Positions 7,822 through 17,198 are shown, counted from the first letter of the stretch. The stretch is DNA of 34,449 bases from Acetobacteraceae bacterium (GCA_027451405.1 DAIDJM010000037.1:1-34449), one strand, 5' to 3'. A program made the numbers and translations. The notes: generated by a model not told the origin, from the letters alone.

Positions 7822-9396
7822 ATGACCATCCAGCATCCGAGTTTCGGCGAACTCGCCGACGACCGCATCATCATCTTCGACACCACGCTGCGCGACGGCG
7901 AACAGTCGCCCGGCTTCTCGATGAATCTCGAGGAGAAGCTGCGACTCGCGGAAGCCATCGCCGAGCTCGGCGCCGACGTGATCGAGGCCGGATTCCCGAT
8001 CGCCTCGCCCGGTGATTTCGAGAGCGTGCGCGCGATCGCCGAGACCGTGCGGGGGCCCGTGATCTGCGGGCTCGCGCGCTCGGCGCCCGGCGACATCCTG
8101 CGCGCGGCAGAGGCGATCCGGCCAGCCGAGCGCGGACGCATCCATACCTTCATCAGCACCTCGCCGCTGCATATGAAATACAAGCTGCGGATGGAGCCCG
8201 ACGCGGTGCTCGAGGCGGTGACGGCGAGCGTGACACTCGCCCGCAATCACGCCTCCGACGTCGAATGGTCGGCCGAGGACGGCAGCCGCACCGAGCCCGA
8301 TTTCCTCTGCCGCTGCGTCGAGGCGGCGATCGCCGCGGGTGCCACCACGATCAATATTCCCGACACGGTGGGCTACGCGCTGCCGGAGGATCTGTTCCGG
8401 ATCTTTACCATGCTGCGCGAGCGGGTGCCGGGCGCCGATCAGGTGGTGTTTTCGGCGCACAATCACAACGATCTCGGGCTTGCGGTGGCGAACACGGTCG
8501 CCGCACTGCGCGCCGGCGTGCGGCAGGTGGAATGCACCATCAACGGCATCGGCGAGCGCGCGGGCAACGCAGCGCTCGAAGAGATCGTGATGACGCTGCG
8601 GACCCGGCCCGATGCGCTGCCGCACACGACGCAGGTCACCAGCGAACGCATCCTCCGCACCTCGCGGCTGCTGGCCACCATCACCGGTTTCGACGTGCAG
8701 CCGAACAAGGCGATCGTCGGCCGGAACGCGTTCGCGCATGAAAGCGGCATCCACCAGGACGGGATGCTCAAGAACGCACGCACCTACGAGATCATGACGC
8801 CGGAAAGCGTGGGCTGGAACAATTCCAACCTGGTGATGGGGAAACATTCCGGACGCGCTGCGTTTCGCGACAAGCTGCGAGCCCTCGGCTATGGCGAGCT
8901 CGGCGACAACGCGCTGAACGACGCGTTCAGGCGCTTCAAGGAACTCGCCGACCGCAAGAAGCTCGTCTATGACGAGGACATCATGGCGCTCGTCGATGAC
9001 GAAGTGCTGCGCGGGCACGACCGGATCCGGTTCGTTTCGCTCGAAGTCTGGTCGGGCTCGAAGGGGCCGGCGCGGGCCGTCCTCGAGATCGAGTGCGACG
9101 GGCGCGTGCTAGGCGCCGAGGCCCATGGCGACGGGCCGGTGGACGCGACCTTCAACGCGATCCGGGCGGCCTTCCCGCACGAGGCGAAGCTCGTGCTGTT
9201 CTCGGTCGGCGCGATCACCGAGGGAACCGACGCGCAGGCGAAAACCACCGTGCGGCTCGAGGAAGACGGGAAAATGGTGGACGGGCAGGGGTCGGATACC
9301 GACACGATCGTCGCCTCGGCCCGGGCCTATCTGCACGCGCTGAACAAGCTGATGGTGAAACGGCTGCGGCGGGAGCCGGCGGCTTTGTCGGCGTAG
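7822..9396 (+). CDS. leuA: 2-isopropylmalate synthase
   Basis: 524 residues from ATG 7822, the normal size of the long LeuA type. It condenses acetyl-CoA with 2-oxoisovalerate, the first committed step of leucine synthesis. The catalytic TIM barrel opens with IIFDTTLRDGEQSPGFSMN and has the metal-binding SAHNHNDLGLAVANT and the GIGERAGNAALEE loop. The linker has HESGIHQDGMLKN, and about residues 390-515 are the C-terminal LeuA dimer domain that binds leucine for feedback inhibition. ATG 7822 is preferred over 7789 because GAGGAAG lies just upstream and the N-terminal extension is not family-like. It is a single gene; leuB/C/D are not here. Confidence 0.96.
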   Translation: MTIQHPSFGELADDRIIIFDTTLRDGEQSPGFSMNLEEKLRLAEAIAELGADVIEAGFPIASPGDFESVRAIAETVRGPVICGLARSAPGDILRAAEAIRPAERGRIHTFISTSPLHMKYKLRMEPDAVLEAVTASVTLARNHASDVEWSAEDGSRTEPDFLCRCVEAAIAAGATTINIPDTVGYALPEDLFRIFTMLRERVPGADQVVFSAHNHNDLGLAVANTVAALRAGVRQVECTINGIGERAGNAALEEIVMTLRTRPDALPHTTQVTSERILRTSRLLATITGFDVQPNKAIVGRNAFAHESGIHQDGMLKNARTYEIMTPESVGWNNSNLVMGKHSGRAAFRDKLRALGYGELGDNALNDAFRRFKELADRKKLVYDEDIMALVDDEVLRGHDRIRFVSLEVWSGSKGPARAVLEIECDGRVLGAEAHGDGPVDATFNAIRAAFPHEAKLVLFSVGAITEGTDAQAKTTVRLEEDGKMVDGQGSDTDTIVASARAYLHALNKLMVKRLRREPAALSA

Positions 9397-9405
9397 GGGG
9401 TTATG

Positions 9406-9472
9406 CCTCCGGCGGGCAGAGGCTCCGCCTCTGCACTCCGCTGGGGCCGAAAGGCCCCAGACCCCGTTTCTT
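9406..9472 (-). repeat. Dispersed double-hairpin repeat, copy A (reversed)
   Basis: Read on the minus strand it gives a GGGGTC start, hairpin 1 (CTGGGGCC/GGCCCCAG), hairpin 2 (GCAGAGGC/GCCTCTGC) and the fixed tail CCGCCGGAGGC. It begins 10 nt after the leuA stop and may serve as its terminator. It is the left arm facing copy B across the low-GC gene. Confidence 0.85.
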
Positions 9473-9533
9473 TCCGTTGCGTTTCCGCGGACGATGCCTG
9501 ATTGTGTCGGTCTCAGGAATGTCCGGAGGCGAC

Positions 9534-10007
9534 ATGGGCCTTGCTCCAAACAACCAACAGGTCGGCCTCGGTCCGAATAACGAGGCGGTGAACGACCCCC
9601 ACTTCGCACTCGTAACAGGTTTGGAGCAGATACTCGAGAACCTCAGATATCTCGAAGGCATCAGGTGCGGCGACCCGAATTCGCCTCACTGGGGCTGGTA
9701 TCGGGACCGGATCGAGCAGGGGATTTGCTTTCTGCCGTACCAGACCGGCCCGGCGTTGGCGTTCGCTCCGTCTCGGTTCATTGGCTACGCAGGCAACACA
9801 TTTGAGGTCCACAATGCTCGCGCATTGAATGGGACGCTAACCAATCAGGCGATCTCGCGTGTCTTGGGCGCTCAGCTTACGCCTGCTTGGCAAGCACAAG
9901 GGCTCGAACATTCCTTCCGTACTTTCTGCAGAGATCTCGACGTGACGCCGGCGCCGGCATTCGGTGCCAAAAGGCGGTATTGGTCCGCGATCGAGTTACC
10001 TCAGTAA
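9534..10007 (+). CDS. Orphan protein of unknown function, low GC, between inverted repeats
   Basis: 157 residues from ATG 9534 (GGAGG 4 nt upstream); ATG 9519 in frame is possible. Base composition and codon use are visibly less GC-biased than the flanking genes, suggesting acquisition. It has no signal peptide or membrane segment. The centre reads WGWYRDRIEQGICFLPYQ, then LAFAPSRFIGYAGNTFEVHN, then TNQAISRVLG, then LEHSFRTFC. From memory this resembles modules found with HNH/methylation-type restriction nucleases (an F-x-PSRF-x-GY motif followed by a TN-x-x-I-x-x-x-LG helix), but no catalytic HNH is present and I cannot confirm it. The stop TAA lies inside the left boundary of repeat copy B. 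Function is unknown; a defence-related role is a guess. Confidence 0.75.
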   Translation: MGLAPNNQQVGLGPNNEAVNDPHFALVTGLEQILENLRYLEGIRCGDPNSPHWGWYRDRIEQGICFLPYQTGPALAFAPSRFIGYAGNTFEVHNARALNGTLTNQAISRVLGAQLTPAWQAQGLEHSFRTFCRDLDVTPAPAFGAKRRYWSAIELPQ

Positions 10008-10079
10008 TGAAAAGGGGTCTGGGGCCTTTCGGCCCCAGCGGGGATGCAAGGGGCAGAGCCCCTTGCCCGCCGGAGGCGC
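10003..10079 (+). repeat. Dispersed double-hairpin repeat, copy B (forward)
   Basis: The left end AGTAATG overlaps the stop codon of the preceding gene. GGGGTC follows, then hairpin 1 (CTGGGGCC tttc GGCCCCAG), hairpin 2 (GCAAGGGGC aga GCCCCTTGC) and the tail CCGCCGGAGGC. It is the forward partner of copy A and also lies just beyond the stop of the convergent membrane protein gene. Confidence 0.88.
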
Positions 10080-10088
10080 GCTTCCGCC

Positions 10089-11321
10089 TCAGAAAAGCAG
10101 GCCCAGCAGCGTCTTCAATAATTGTTCGAGCGGCATCATCGTCAGGACCAGCGGGACGATCGGGGCGAGGGTTGCGAAGGCGAGGGTGAAGATCGAGTCT
10201 CTCGTGATCAGCGCGAGCCGCATGCCACGGACGATTTCGCCGCTGTTGCTGAGATCGGCGAGGGATTGGATGTCGCTGGTGCCGAGGAGCCGTTCGCTTT
10301 CGGCGGCGCGGCCGCGCAACCATTTCTGGTCGAATTCGCGCGTGTAACGGGCGGCGAAGGAACCGAAATCGATTTCGCCGGCCCATTTGGTGCGAATCAG
10401 TTGCGGGGTGAAAACCAGCAGCGGCCCGAGCAGCAGGCAGAGCGAGAAAGCGACGACGACGGCGATTTCGGCTTTGAACGCCGTCAGTTTGGCGCCGAGA
10501 TAGAAGATGCGGTTGGCGAGCGCGCCGGCGAGCAGCACGCTGTGGGCCACGGCCAGCGGAGCGGCCACGAAGGCGATTTGTGAGAGGAAACCGAGACCGC
10601 CGGCGCGATCCGGATGCAGGGGCACGAGACGCAGCTCCATGCGCGACACCTGCCAGAGGAAGCGGGTCCAGATGAACAGGCGAAAATACCAGCGCAGCAG
10701 AAGGAACTGGAAGATCGGCAGGCTTACCAGCCCATACCAAAGGCCGGCCGGCGTCGGGGTCGCGCGGGAGCTGGCCGCCACGTTGTACCAGGCTGGGACG
10801 CCGACTTTGAGGTAGTAGCGGTGGAGGGGAATCCCGACCGAGAAAACCAGGGCGAGCATCAGGATTTCCGCAGTCGTGGAATCGCGCCAGCGGATGGCGC
10901 TCGCCATCGCGGCCTCGTAGCGCGGGACGGCATGATCGGGAATCAAATTGCGGCAGCGGAACTGCTGCACCATGGGGGGCAGGCGCTGCAGGAATACCAG
11001 TTCCACGCCGATGAGCAGCGGCATGGCGGCCAGGAAACGAAGATTGGCCTGGAAGTCGAACGCGAACGGCATGGTCACGCGGCCGGGCAGCAGGTTGCCG
11101 TCGAGCGCGGACAGCGCCGCCAGGGGCAGCCAGCTCAGCAGGGCGATGACGGCGATGCGCCGGCGTGCCAGCCCGAGTTGGTCGTCGCACAGGCGCGCTT
11201 TGCACAGGAGGCGGAACAGAGGTCCGCCCTGGATGATGGAGAAATCCGGGTCGGCGGCATGATCCGGCGCCCGGCGCTCGAGGCCGGGCTCGGGTGGATG
11301 GGTGGGCGGAGCCTCCAGCAT
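10089..11321 (-). CDS. Polytopic membrane protein of unknown function
   Basis: 410 residues from ATG 11321; a GTG at 11393 would add 24 Pro/Arg-rich residues. There are about six to eight hydrophobic segments, including IAVIALLSWLPLAALSAL, LRFLAAMPLLIGVELVFL, ILMLALVFSVGIPLH, IAVVVAFSLCLLLGPLLVF and a C-terminal SIFTLAFATLAPIVPLVL. The soluble loop between the last two carries Arg/Glu/Asp-rich sequence (about 310-370). I recognise the general type as a conserved hypothetical inner-membrane protein of Proteobacteria but know no function. It is monocistronic, and its 3' end abuts repeat copy B. Confidence 0.82.
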   Translation of the reverse strand: MLEAPPTHPPEPGLERRAPDHAADPDFSIIQGGPLFRLLCKARLCDDQLGLARRRIAVIALLSWLPLAALSALDGNLLPGRVTMPFAFDFQANLRFLAAMPLLIGVELVFLQRLPPMVQQFRCRNLIPDHAVPRYEAAMASAIRWRDSTTAEILMLALVFSVGIPLHRYYLKVGVPAWYNVAASSRATPTPAGLWYGLVSLPIFQFLLLRWYFRLFIWTRFLWQVSRMELRLVPLHPDRAGGLGFLSQIAFVAAPLAVAHSVLLAGALANRIFYLGAKLTAFKAEIAVVVAFSLCLLLGPLLVFTPQLIRTKWAGEIDFGSFAARYTREFDQKWLRGRAAESERLLGTSDIQSLADLSNSGEIVRGMRLALITRDSIFTLAFATLAPIVPLVLTMMPLEQLLKTLLGLLF

Positions 11322-11490
11322 CGGCGGACGGGTCCCACGGGGGCGGCCGGCGCGGCGGGGTCGCTCGATGGGCGTTGCGGCCCGCGGCCGCACGGCCGGC
11401 GGGTTCTTGTTAGCCGATCGGGGTCTGGGGTCCGTTGACGCAGATCAAGCGGCTGGCGCGCAGGCCGGCCGACGCGGTCCTGTGGCGAAA

Positions 11491-11590
11491 GGGGGCTGGG
11501 GCTGCCTTCCGGCCCCGGCGGGATCGCGGCGCGCGCTGAAGCTTCGAGCGCGTGCCGCGATGGGACAGGGCCCGTGCCCGCCGGAGGCGC
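11491..11590 (+). repeat. Dispersed repeat, copy C (degenerate, expanded stem)
   Basis: It starts with a decayed hairpin 1 (GGCTGGGGCT, then GGCCCCGGC) and ends with the family tail CCGCCGGAGGC. In place of the usual hairpin 2 there is a longer stem: ATCGCGGC (11523-11530) pairs with GCCGCGAT (11554-11561) and CGCGCT with AGCGCG inside. It ends 14 nt from the stop of the minus-strand lipoprotein gene. Confidence 0.6.
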
Positions 11591-11604
11591 GGTTCAGCGT
11601 TTGC

Positions 11605-11913
11605 TCAGTATCCGTAGCCCGGGGGCGGCGGGGGCGGCGGCGGCCGGTAGTAGTTGGGCGGTGGCTGCTGGTAGTAGCCGGGCGGCGGGGGTTGCGGTGT
11701 CGTGGCGGCGCCGCCGACCGCGCCGAGGGCGCCGCCTGCCAGCGCGCCGATCGCGGCCCCGCGGCCGCCGCCGGCGATGCCGCCGATGGCGGCACCCGCG
11801 CCGGCGCCGAGCAGGCCGCCGCCGACCGCGCGCTGGCCGGGATCGTAGGGGTTGGTGCAGGCGCCGAGCGCCAGGATGGCGCCTAGGCATGCGGGCAGCG
11901 CGAACTTGCGCAT
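11605..11913 (-). CDS. Glycine-zipper lipoprotein with Pro/Tyr-rich tail
   Basis: 102 residues. The signal peptide ends in the lipobox LALGAC (Cys about residue 19), followed by TNPYDPGQRAVGGG. Residues 30-70 are a glycine zipper (GAGAGAAIGGIAGGG, then GALAGGALGAVGGA), which in SlyB/YMGG-type proteins forms a membrane-embedded hairpin. The C-terminus (72-102) is Pro/Tyr-rich (PPPPGYYQQ). It is likely lipid-anchored in the outer membrane or the outer face of the inner membrane; the exact role is unknown. It lies 93 nt downstream of a second short glycine-zipper lipoprotein on the same strand. Confidence 0.88.
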   Translation of the reverse strand: MRKFALPACLGAILALGACTNPYDPGQRAVGGGLLGAGAGAAIGGIAGGGRGAAIGALAGGALGAVGGAATTPQPPPPGYYQQPPPNYYRPPPPPPPPGYGY

Positions 11914-12006
11914 CTTTCCTCCGTGTTGCGTGGCCGCCGCGACGGCGGCGGCCGGTCCTGGGATGCCTGCCGAAGCCGGCGGAATTGCGGCGGCGGCGCG
12001 CCGGGG

Positions 12007-12225
12007 TCAGTGGTGGGCGGTGAGAGCGCCGGTGATGGCGCCCGCGCCACCGCCGACGAGCGCGCCGACCGCGGGATTGAAGCCGCCGGCGACGCCGAGA
12101 AGGGCGCCCGCGCCCGCGCCGATGGCGCCGCCGCTCAGGGCTCGCGTCGTCGCCGAGTGGCCGCAGCCGCCGAGCGTGAGCAGCGAGGCGCCGAGCGCCA
12201 GCACCAAGGGAAACCTGCCAACCAT
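12007..12225 (-). CDS. Short glycine-zipper lipoprotein
   Basis: 72 residues from ATG 12225, chosen because an extended Shine-Dalgarno (GGAGGTGAAGG) directly precedes it; a longer frame to 12264 lacks one. The signal peptide is VGRFPLVLALGASLL with lipobox LTLGGC, then a short polar stretch (GHSATTRALSGG). Two glycine-zipper helices (AIGAGAGALLGVAGG and AVGALVGGGAGAITGAL) end the protein in HH. It resembles osmotically inducible or SlyB-like lipoproteins. Divergent from mreB, so the 177-nt region between must hold promoters for both. Confidence 0.85.
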   Translation of the reverse strand: MVGRFPLVLALGASLLTLGGCGHSATTRALSGGAIGAGAGALLGVAGGFNPAVGALVGGGAGAITGALTAHH

Positions 12226-12348
12226 TCCTTCACCTCCGGATGGAACATAGGTGAGCGTTCGCACGCCCGCGACTGTCGTTGCAAATCGTTAAAATCACCT
12301 GACCCGTTGCGGTTGCCACGGGTTGCCGGGCCGGGCCGCGGAAGCTAA

Positions 12349-13446
<1,098 letters not shown>

Positions 13447-13562
13447 ACCTTTGGTTGTATAACTGCCGGCGGACTCGACTGTGGGTCCGCGGCCTGGCCG
13501 TCGGGATTTCGTGTGCTGACCGGTTTCGTTGTGCCTCGTTCGGATGCCGGGGGGGTCTGCCG

Positions 13563-14465
13563 GTGATCCGCTTGTCCATCCAGGCGCGGCAGGCGCTGGC
13601 CCGGTTGACGGTGCCGGTGCTGATCGTGGGCTCCGTGGGGCTGCTGCTCCTGGGGCGCGCGGCGCCCGCGGTGCCGGAACGGGCGCGGGTGGCACTCTCC
13701 GATGGGCTGGCGCCGCTCTATTCGGCGGTGGAACAGCCTTTCTGGGCGCTGCGCGATGCGGCGGTCTTCCTGCGCGACGCCTGGGGCATGCGGGCGGAGA
13801 ATGCGCGGCTGCGGGCCGAAAACGAGCGGTTGCGCCACTGGTATGACGTGGCGATGGCGCTCGACGCGGAGAATGCCGAGCTCAAGGCCAATCTGCATTG
13901 GGTGCCCGACCCGTCGCTGTCCTTCGTGACGGCGCGGGTGGTGGCCGATGCGGGCGGGGTCTATGCGCGCTCGGTGCTGCTGGCGATCGGGCCGCATCAT
14001 CGCGTGCAGCGCGGGCAGATCGCGCTCGATGCGAGCGGGCTCGTGGGGCGCGTGACCGAGGTAGGCGCGCGCAGCGCGCGGGTGCTGCTGATCACCGACA
14101 TGAACAGCCGGATCCCGGTGCGGCTCGAGCAGAGCCGGGCGCGGGCGATCCTGGCGGGGCAGAACGGGCCCTATCCGCGGCTGCTCTACCTGCCGGACGG
14201 GGTGCATCCGGCGGAAGGCGAGCGGGTGGTGACGAGCGCGGATGCGAGCGCGTTCCCGGCGGGGTTGCCGGTCGGGACCGTGCATTACAGCGCGGCCGGC
14301 GTGCCGGAGATCGACCCGGCGGCGAATCTGGAGCGGCTCGAGCTGGTGCGCATCTTCGATTATGGGTTCGGCGGGATCACGCCGCCGGAGGCGCCGGGCC
14401 ATATGCCGGTGGCTGCCCTGCCGGAGGGGACGGCGGCGCTCGCCTCCTCGGAGCGGCCTTTCTGA
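13563..14465 (+). CDS. mreC: Rod shape-determining protein MreC
   Basis: 300 residues from GTG 13563, preceded by a G-rich ribosome site; no ATG fits the family N-terminus. One membrane helix (TVPVLIVGSVGLLLLGR) precedes a coiled coil (about 65-105, LRAENERLRHWYDVAMALDAE) and the two beta-barrel domains of MreC (ARVVADAGGVYARSVLLAIG, then GLVGRVTEVGARSARVLLI, then GEGVVTS-like segments). MreC is the periplasmic scaffold of the elongasome and activates PBP2. It ends 2 nt before mreD. Confidence 0.95.
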   Translation: MIRLSIQARQALARLTVPVLIVGSVGLLLLGRAAPAVPERARVALSDGLAPLYSAVEQPFWALRDAAVFLRDAWGMRAENARLRAENERLRHWYDVAMALDAENAELKANLHWVPDPSLSFVTARVVADAGGVYARSVLLAIGPHHRVQRGQIALDASGLVGRVTEVGARSARVLLITDMNSRIPVRLEQSRARAILAGQNGPYPRLLYLPDGVHPAEGERVVTSADASAFPAGLPVGTVHYSAAGVPEIDPAANLERLELVRIFDYGFGGITPPEAPGHMPVAALPEGTAALASSERPF

Positions 14466-14467
14466 GC

Positions 14468-15013
14468 ATGGACCGCAAACCCGGCATCCGGCCGCGCCCG
14501 ACTTTGTGGCACCGGCTCGACGTGGCCTCGCGCTTCCTGTTTCCGGGGCTGCTGACGGCTGGCGTGCTCGTGTTGCTGTCGGCGCCGATCGGGGTGCCGG
14601 GGCAGGCGCAAATGCAGCCGGCCTGGGCGCTGGCCTCGGTCTATTTCTGGTCGATCTACCGGCCGGCCTCGATGCCCGCCTGGGCCGTGTTCGCGACCGG
14701 GTTGCTGCTCGATCTGCTCGCGCAGGGGCCGGTCGGGCTGTTCGCGCTGATCCTGCTCCTGGTGCATGCCCTCGCGATGGGCAACCGGCGGGTGCTGGCG
14801 CGGCAGGGTTTCTTCAGCGTCTGGGCCGGGTTCGTGGCAGTGGCCGCGGGGGCGGCCGCGCTCGAATGGGCGGTGAACGCGGTCTTCGCCTGGCACTGGC
14901 TGGCGCCGTGGCCGGGATTGTTCGAGTTCGCGGTGGCGGTCGGCGCCTATCCGCTGCTGGCCTCGGGCTTCATCCGCGCGCATCAGGGGCGGGCCGCGCC
15001 GGAGCAGGCGTGA
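14468..15013 (+). CDS. mreD: Rod shape-determining membrane protein MreD
   Basis: 181 residues with about five membrane helices, starting with FLFPGLLTAGVLVLLSAPIG. MreD sequences are poorly conserved, so the call leans on size, topology, the SVYFWSIYRPASMPAWAVFATGLLLDLL segment pattern (Pro and Asp placements typical of MreD) and position between mreC (2 nt before) and mrdA (10 nt after). It forms the inner-membrane platform of the MreBCD complex. Confidence 0.92.
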   Translation: MDRKPGIRPRPTLWHRLDVASRFLFPGLLTAGVLVLLSAPIGVPGQAQMQPAWALASVYFWSIYRPASMPAWAVFATGLLLDLLAQGPVGLFALILLLVHALAMGNRRVLARQGFFSVWAGFVAVAAGAAALEWAVNAVFAWHWLAPWPGLFEFAVAVGAYPLLASGFIRAHQGRAAPEQA

Positions 15014-15023
15014 GGCCGGCCGC

Positions 15024-16901
15024 ATGAAGCAGCAGGCGCGCCGCACCGCGGTCTTCACGCGCCGCGCGCTCCTGATGATGGCAGGGCAGACCGCCGCCCT
15101 CAGCTATCTCGGCTTCCGGCTCTACCGGGTGCAGGTGGAGGAGGGCGCGCGCTACGCGACGCTCGCCGAGAACAACCGGGTGAGCACGCGGCTGCTGGCC
15201 GCGCCGCGCGGCCGGATCGTCGACCGGTTCGGCGAGGTGGTGGCTGGGAACACGCCGCATTGGCGGGCGCTGCTGCTGGCCGAGGAGACGACCGACGTGC
15301 CGGCGACGCTGCGGGCCTTCGCGTCGCTCGTGCCGCTGAGCGAGGCCGATCTGGCGCGCATCGATCGCGAACGGAAGCAGCAGCGGCGCTTCATTCCCGT
15401 GCTGGTGCGCGATTTCCTGAGCTGGGACGAGATGGCCAAGATCGAGGTGCATGCGCCCGATCTGGCCGGCATCCTCGTCGATGTCGGCACCACGCGGCAT
15501 TATCCGCTTGGGCCCGATCTCGCGCATGTCGTGGGGTATGTGGCGCCGCCCGGGGATTCCGAGGTGGGCGACGATCCGGTCCTGGCGCTGCCGGGCGTGC
15601 GGATCGGGCGGGCGGGCGTTGAGAAGTTTCACGAGGACGATCTGCGCGGCGAGGCCGGGCAGGTGCAGATGGAGGTCAATTCCGTCGGGCGGGTGATCCG
15701 CGAGCTGAACCGCACCGAAAGCACCCAGGGCGACGAGGTGACGCTCACGCTGGATGCGGAACTGCAGAAGGCGGTGATCACGCATCTCGGCGACGAGAGC
15801 GCCTCGGCCGTGGTGATGGATTGCACGAACGGCGAAGTGCTGGCGATGGCGACGCATCCGAGCTTCGATCCGTCGCTGTTCGACAGCGGTGTTTCGCAGG
15901 CGCAATGGGTGGAATGGACCAGCAGCAAGCAGACGCCGCTGATCAACAAGGCGACGGCCGGGGTCTATCCGCCGGGCTCGACCTTCAAGATGTGCGTGGG
16001 GCTCGCCGCGCTCGCGAGCGGCGCGCTCGGGCCCGAGGACCATATCTTCTGCCCGGGCTATATCGATCTCGGGAACACGCGTTTTCATTGCTGGAAGAAG
16101 GGCGGCCACGGCACGCTCGACATGAAGGGCGGGCTGAAACATTCCTGCGACGTGTTCTTCTACGACGCGGCGCGGCGGGCGGGCATCGACGCGGTGGCGG
16201 CGATGGCCAACCAATTCGGGCTCGGGCTCGACCCGGCGATCGACCTGCCGGGCGCGAGGCGGGGGCTCATACCGACGGCGGAATGGCGAGCCCGGCACCG
16301 GCGGCATTGGAACGCCGGCGATACGGTGGTCAGCGGCATCGGGCAGGGCGTGATCCAGGCGACGCCGTTGCAGCTGGCGACCTATGTCTCGCGCATCGCC
16401 ACCGGGCGCGCGGTGCAGCCGCACGTGACGCGGCTGATCGGCGGCGATCCGATGCCGGGCGCCGCGCCGGGGGACTGGCCGGTGATGGACATTCCGGAGG
16501 CGCATCTGGAACTCGTGCGGGCGGGAATGTTCGCGGTCGTCAACGATGTCGGCGGGACGGCACCGCACGCGCGGCTCGGCCTGCCGGGCGTGGCGCTGGC
16601 GGGCAAGACCGGGTCGAGCCAGGTGCGGCGCGTGTCACGCTGGGCGCGCGAGCACGGGCATTTCAATTCCGCGCAACTGCCCTGGGAATTCCGGCCGCAT
16701 GCGCTGTTCGTTTGTTTCGCGCCCTACGACGCGCCACGCTACGCGGCGGCGGTGGTGGTGGAGCACGGCAATGCCGGCGCGGATGTCGCCGCCCCGCTGG
16801 CGCGGGACATCATGCGGGACGTGATCGAGCGCGATCCGGCGCGGCGGAACGTGGCGCCGGGGCAGGCAGTGGCCATGTCGGCGCAGGCTGCGGGGCCGTG
16901 A
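15024..16901 (+). CDS. mrdA: Penicillin-binding protein 2 (elongasome transpeptidase)
   Basis: 625 residues. It has a short basic N-terminus, one membrane anchor (ALLMMAGQTAALSYLGFRLY), then the PBP dimer/pedestal domain (NNRVSTRLLAAPRGRIVDRFG). The transpeptidase domain has all three catalytic motifs: SxxK as STFK in YPPGSTFKMCV (about residue 320), SxN as SCD in KHSCDVFFYDAA (as in PBP2), and KTG in ALAGKTGSSQVR (about 530). It cross-links peptidoglycan during rod elongation. Last gene of the mre operon; rodA, its usual glycosyltransferase partner and neighbour, does not follow. Its stop is 6 nt before structured repeat unit 1. Confidence 0.97.
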   Translation: MKQQARRTAVFTRRALLMMAGQTAALSYLGFRLYRVQVEEGARYATLAENNRVSTRLLAAPRGRIVDRFGEVVAGNTPHWRALLLAEETTDVPATLRAFASLVPLSEADLARIDRERKQQRRFIPVLVRDFLSWDEMAKIEVHAPDLAGILVDVGTTRHYPLGPDLAHVVGYVAPPGDSEVGDDPVLALPGVRIGRAGVEKFHEDDLRGEAGQVQMEVNSVGRVIRELNRTESTQGDEVTLTLDAELQKAVITHLGDESASAVVMDCTNGEVLAMATHPSFDPSLFDSGVSQAQWVEWTSSKQTPLINKATAGVYPPGSTFKMCVGLAALASGALGPEDHIFCPGYIDLGNTRFHCWKKGGHGTLDMKGGLKHSCDVFFYDAARRAGIDAVAAMANQFGLGLDPAIDLPGARRGLIPTAEWRARHRRHWNAGDTVVSGIGQGVIQATPLQLATYVSRIATGRAVQPHVTRLIGGDPMPGAAPGDWPVMDIPEAHLELVRAGMFAVVNDVGGTAPHARLGLPGVALAGKTGSSQVRRVSRWAREHGHFNSAQLPWEFRPHALFVCFAPYDAPRYAAAVVVEHGNAGADVAAPLARDIMRDVIERDPARRNVAPGQAVAMSAQAAGP

Positions 16902-16907
16902 GGGAAG

Positions 16908-17198
16908 GAAGGGTTCTTTTTTGAAAAAAAGAACCAAAAAACTTTTGTTCGTTTGAGTGCTGCCCTGATAGCCGGGCAGCACTCGAACCGATGAAGTCTT
17001 TTTGGTTCTTTTTCTTCAGAAAAAGAACGGCTTTCTTTTCCTTCGTAACTAACCCGATATGTTGAGTCTGCGCAGGAGAAGGGTTCTTTTTTGAAAAAAA
17101 GAACCAAAAAACTTTTGTTTGCTTGAGTGCTGCCCCGATAGCCGGGCAGCACTCGAACCGATGAAGTCTTTTTGGTTCTTTTTCTTCAGAAAAAGAAC
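16908..17198. repeat. Two direct copies of a 121-nt A/T-rich, three-hairpin repeat
   Basis: Unit 1 is 16908-17028 and unit 2 is 17078-17198; by eye they differ at three positions. Each unit has hairpin 1 (GGTTCTTTTTT/AAAAAAGAACC), hairpin 2 (GAGTGCTGCCC/GGGCAGCACTC, 8-nt loop) and hairpin 3 (GTTCTTTTTC ttca GAAAAAGAAC). In addition GAACCAAAAA of hairpin 1 is complementary to TTTTTGGTTC of hairpin 3, giving an alternative long-range fold. The 49-nt spacer (17029-17077) holds no gene. The A/T content contrasts sharply with the rest of the window. It fills the gap between mrdA and the convergent gene ending at 17223 and may terminate both. Confidence 0.9.

Noticed and set aside
16908-17198. Insertion sequence ends
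   Set aside because: The units are direct repeats, with only 49 nt between and no transposase; target-site duplications are not seen.
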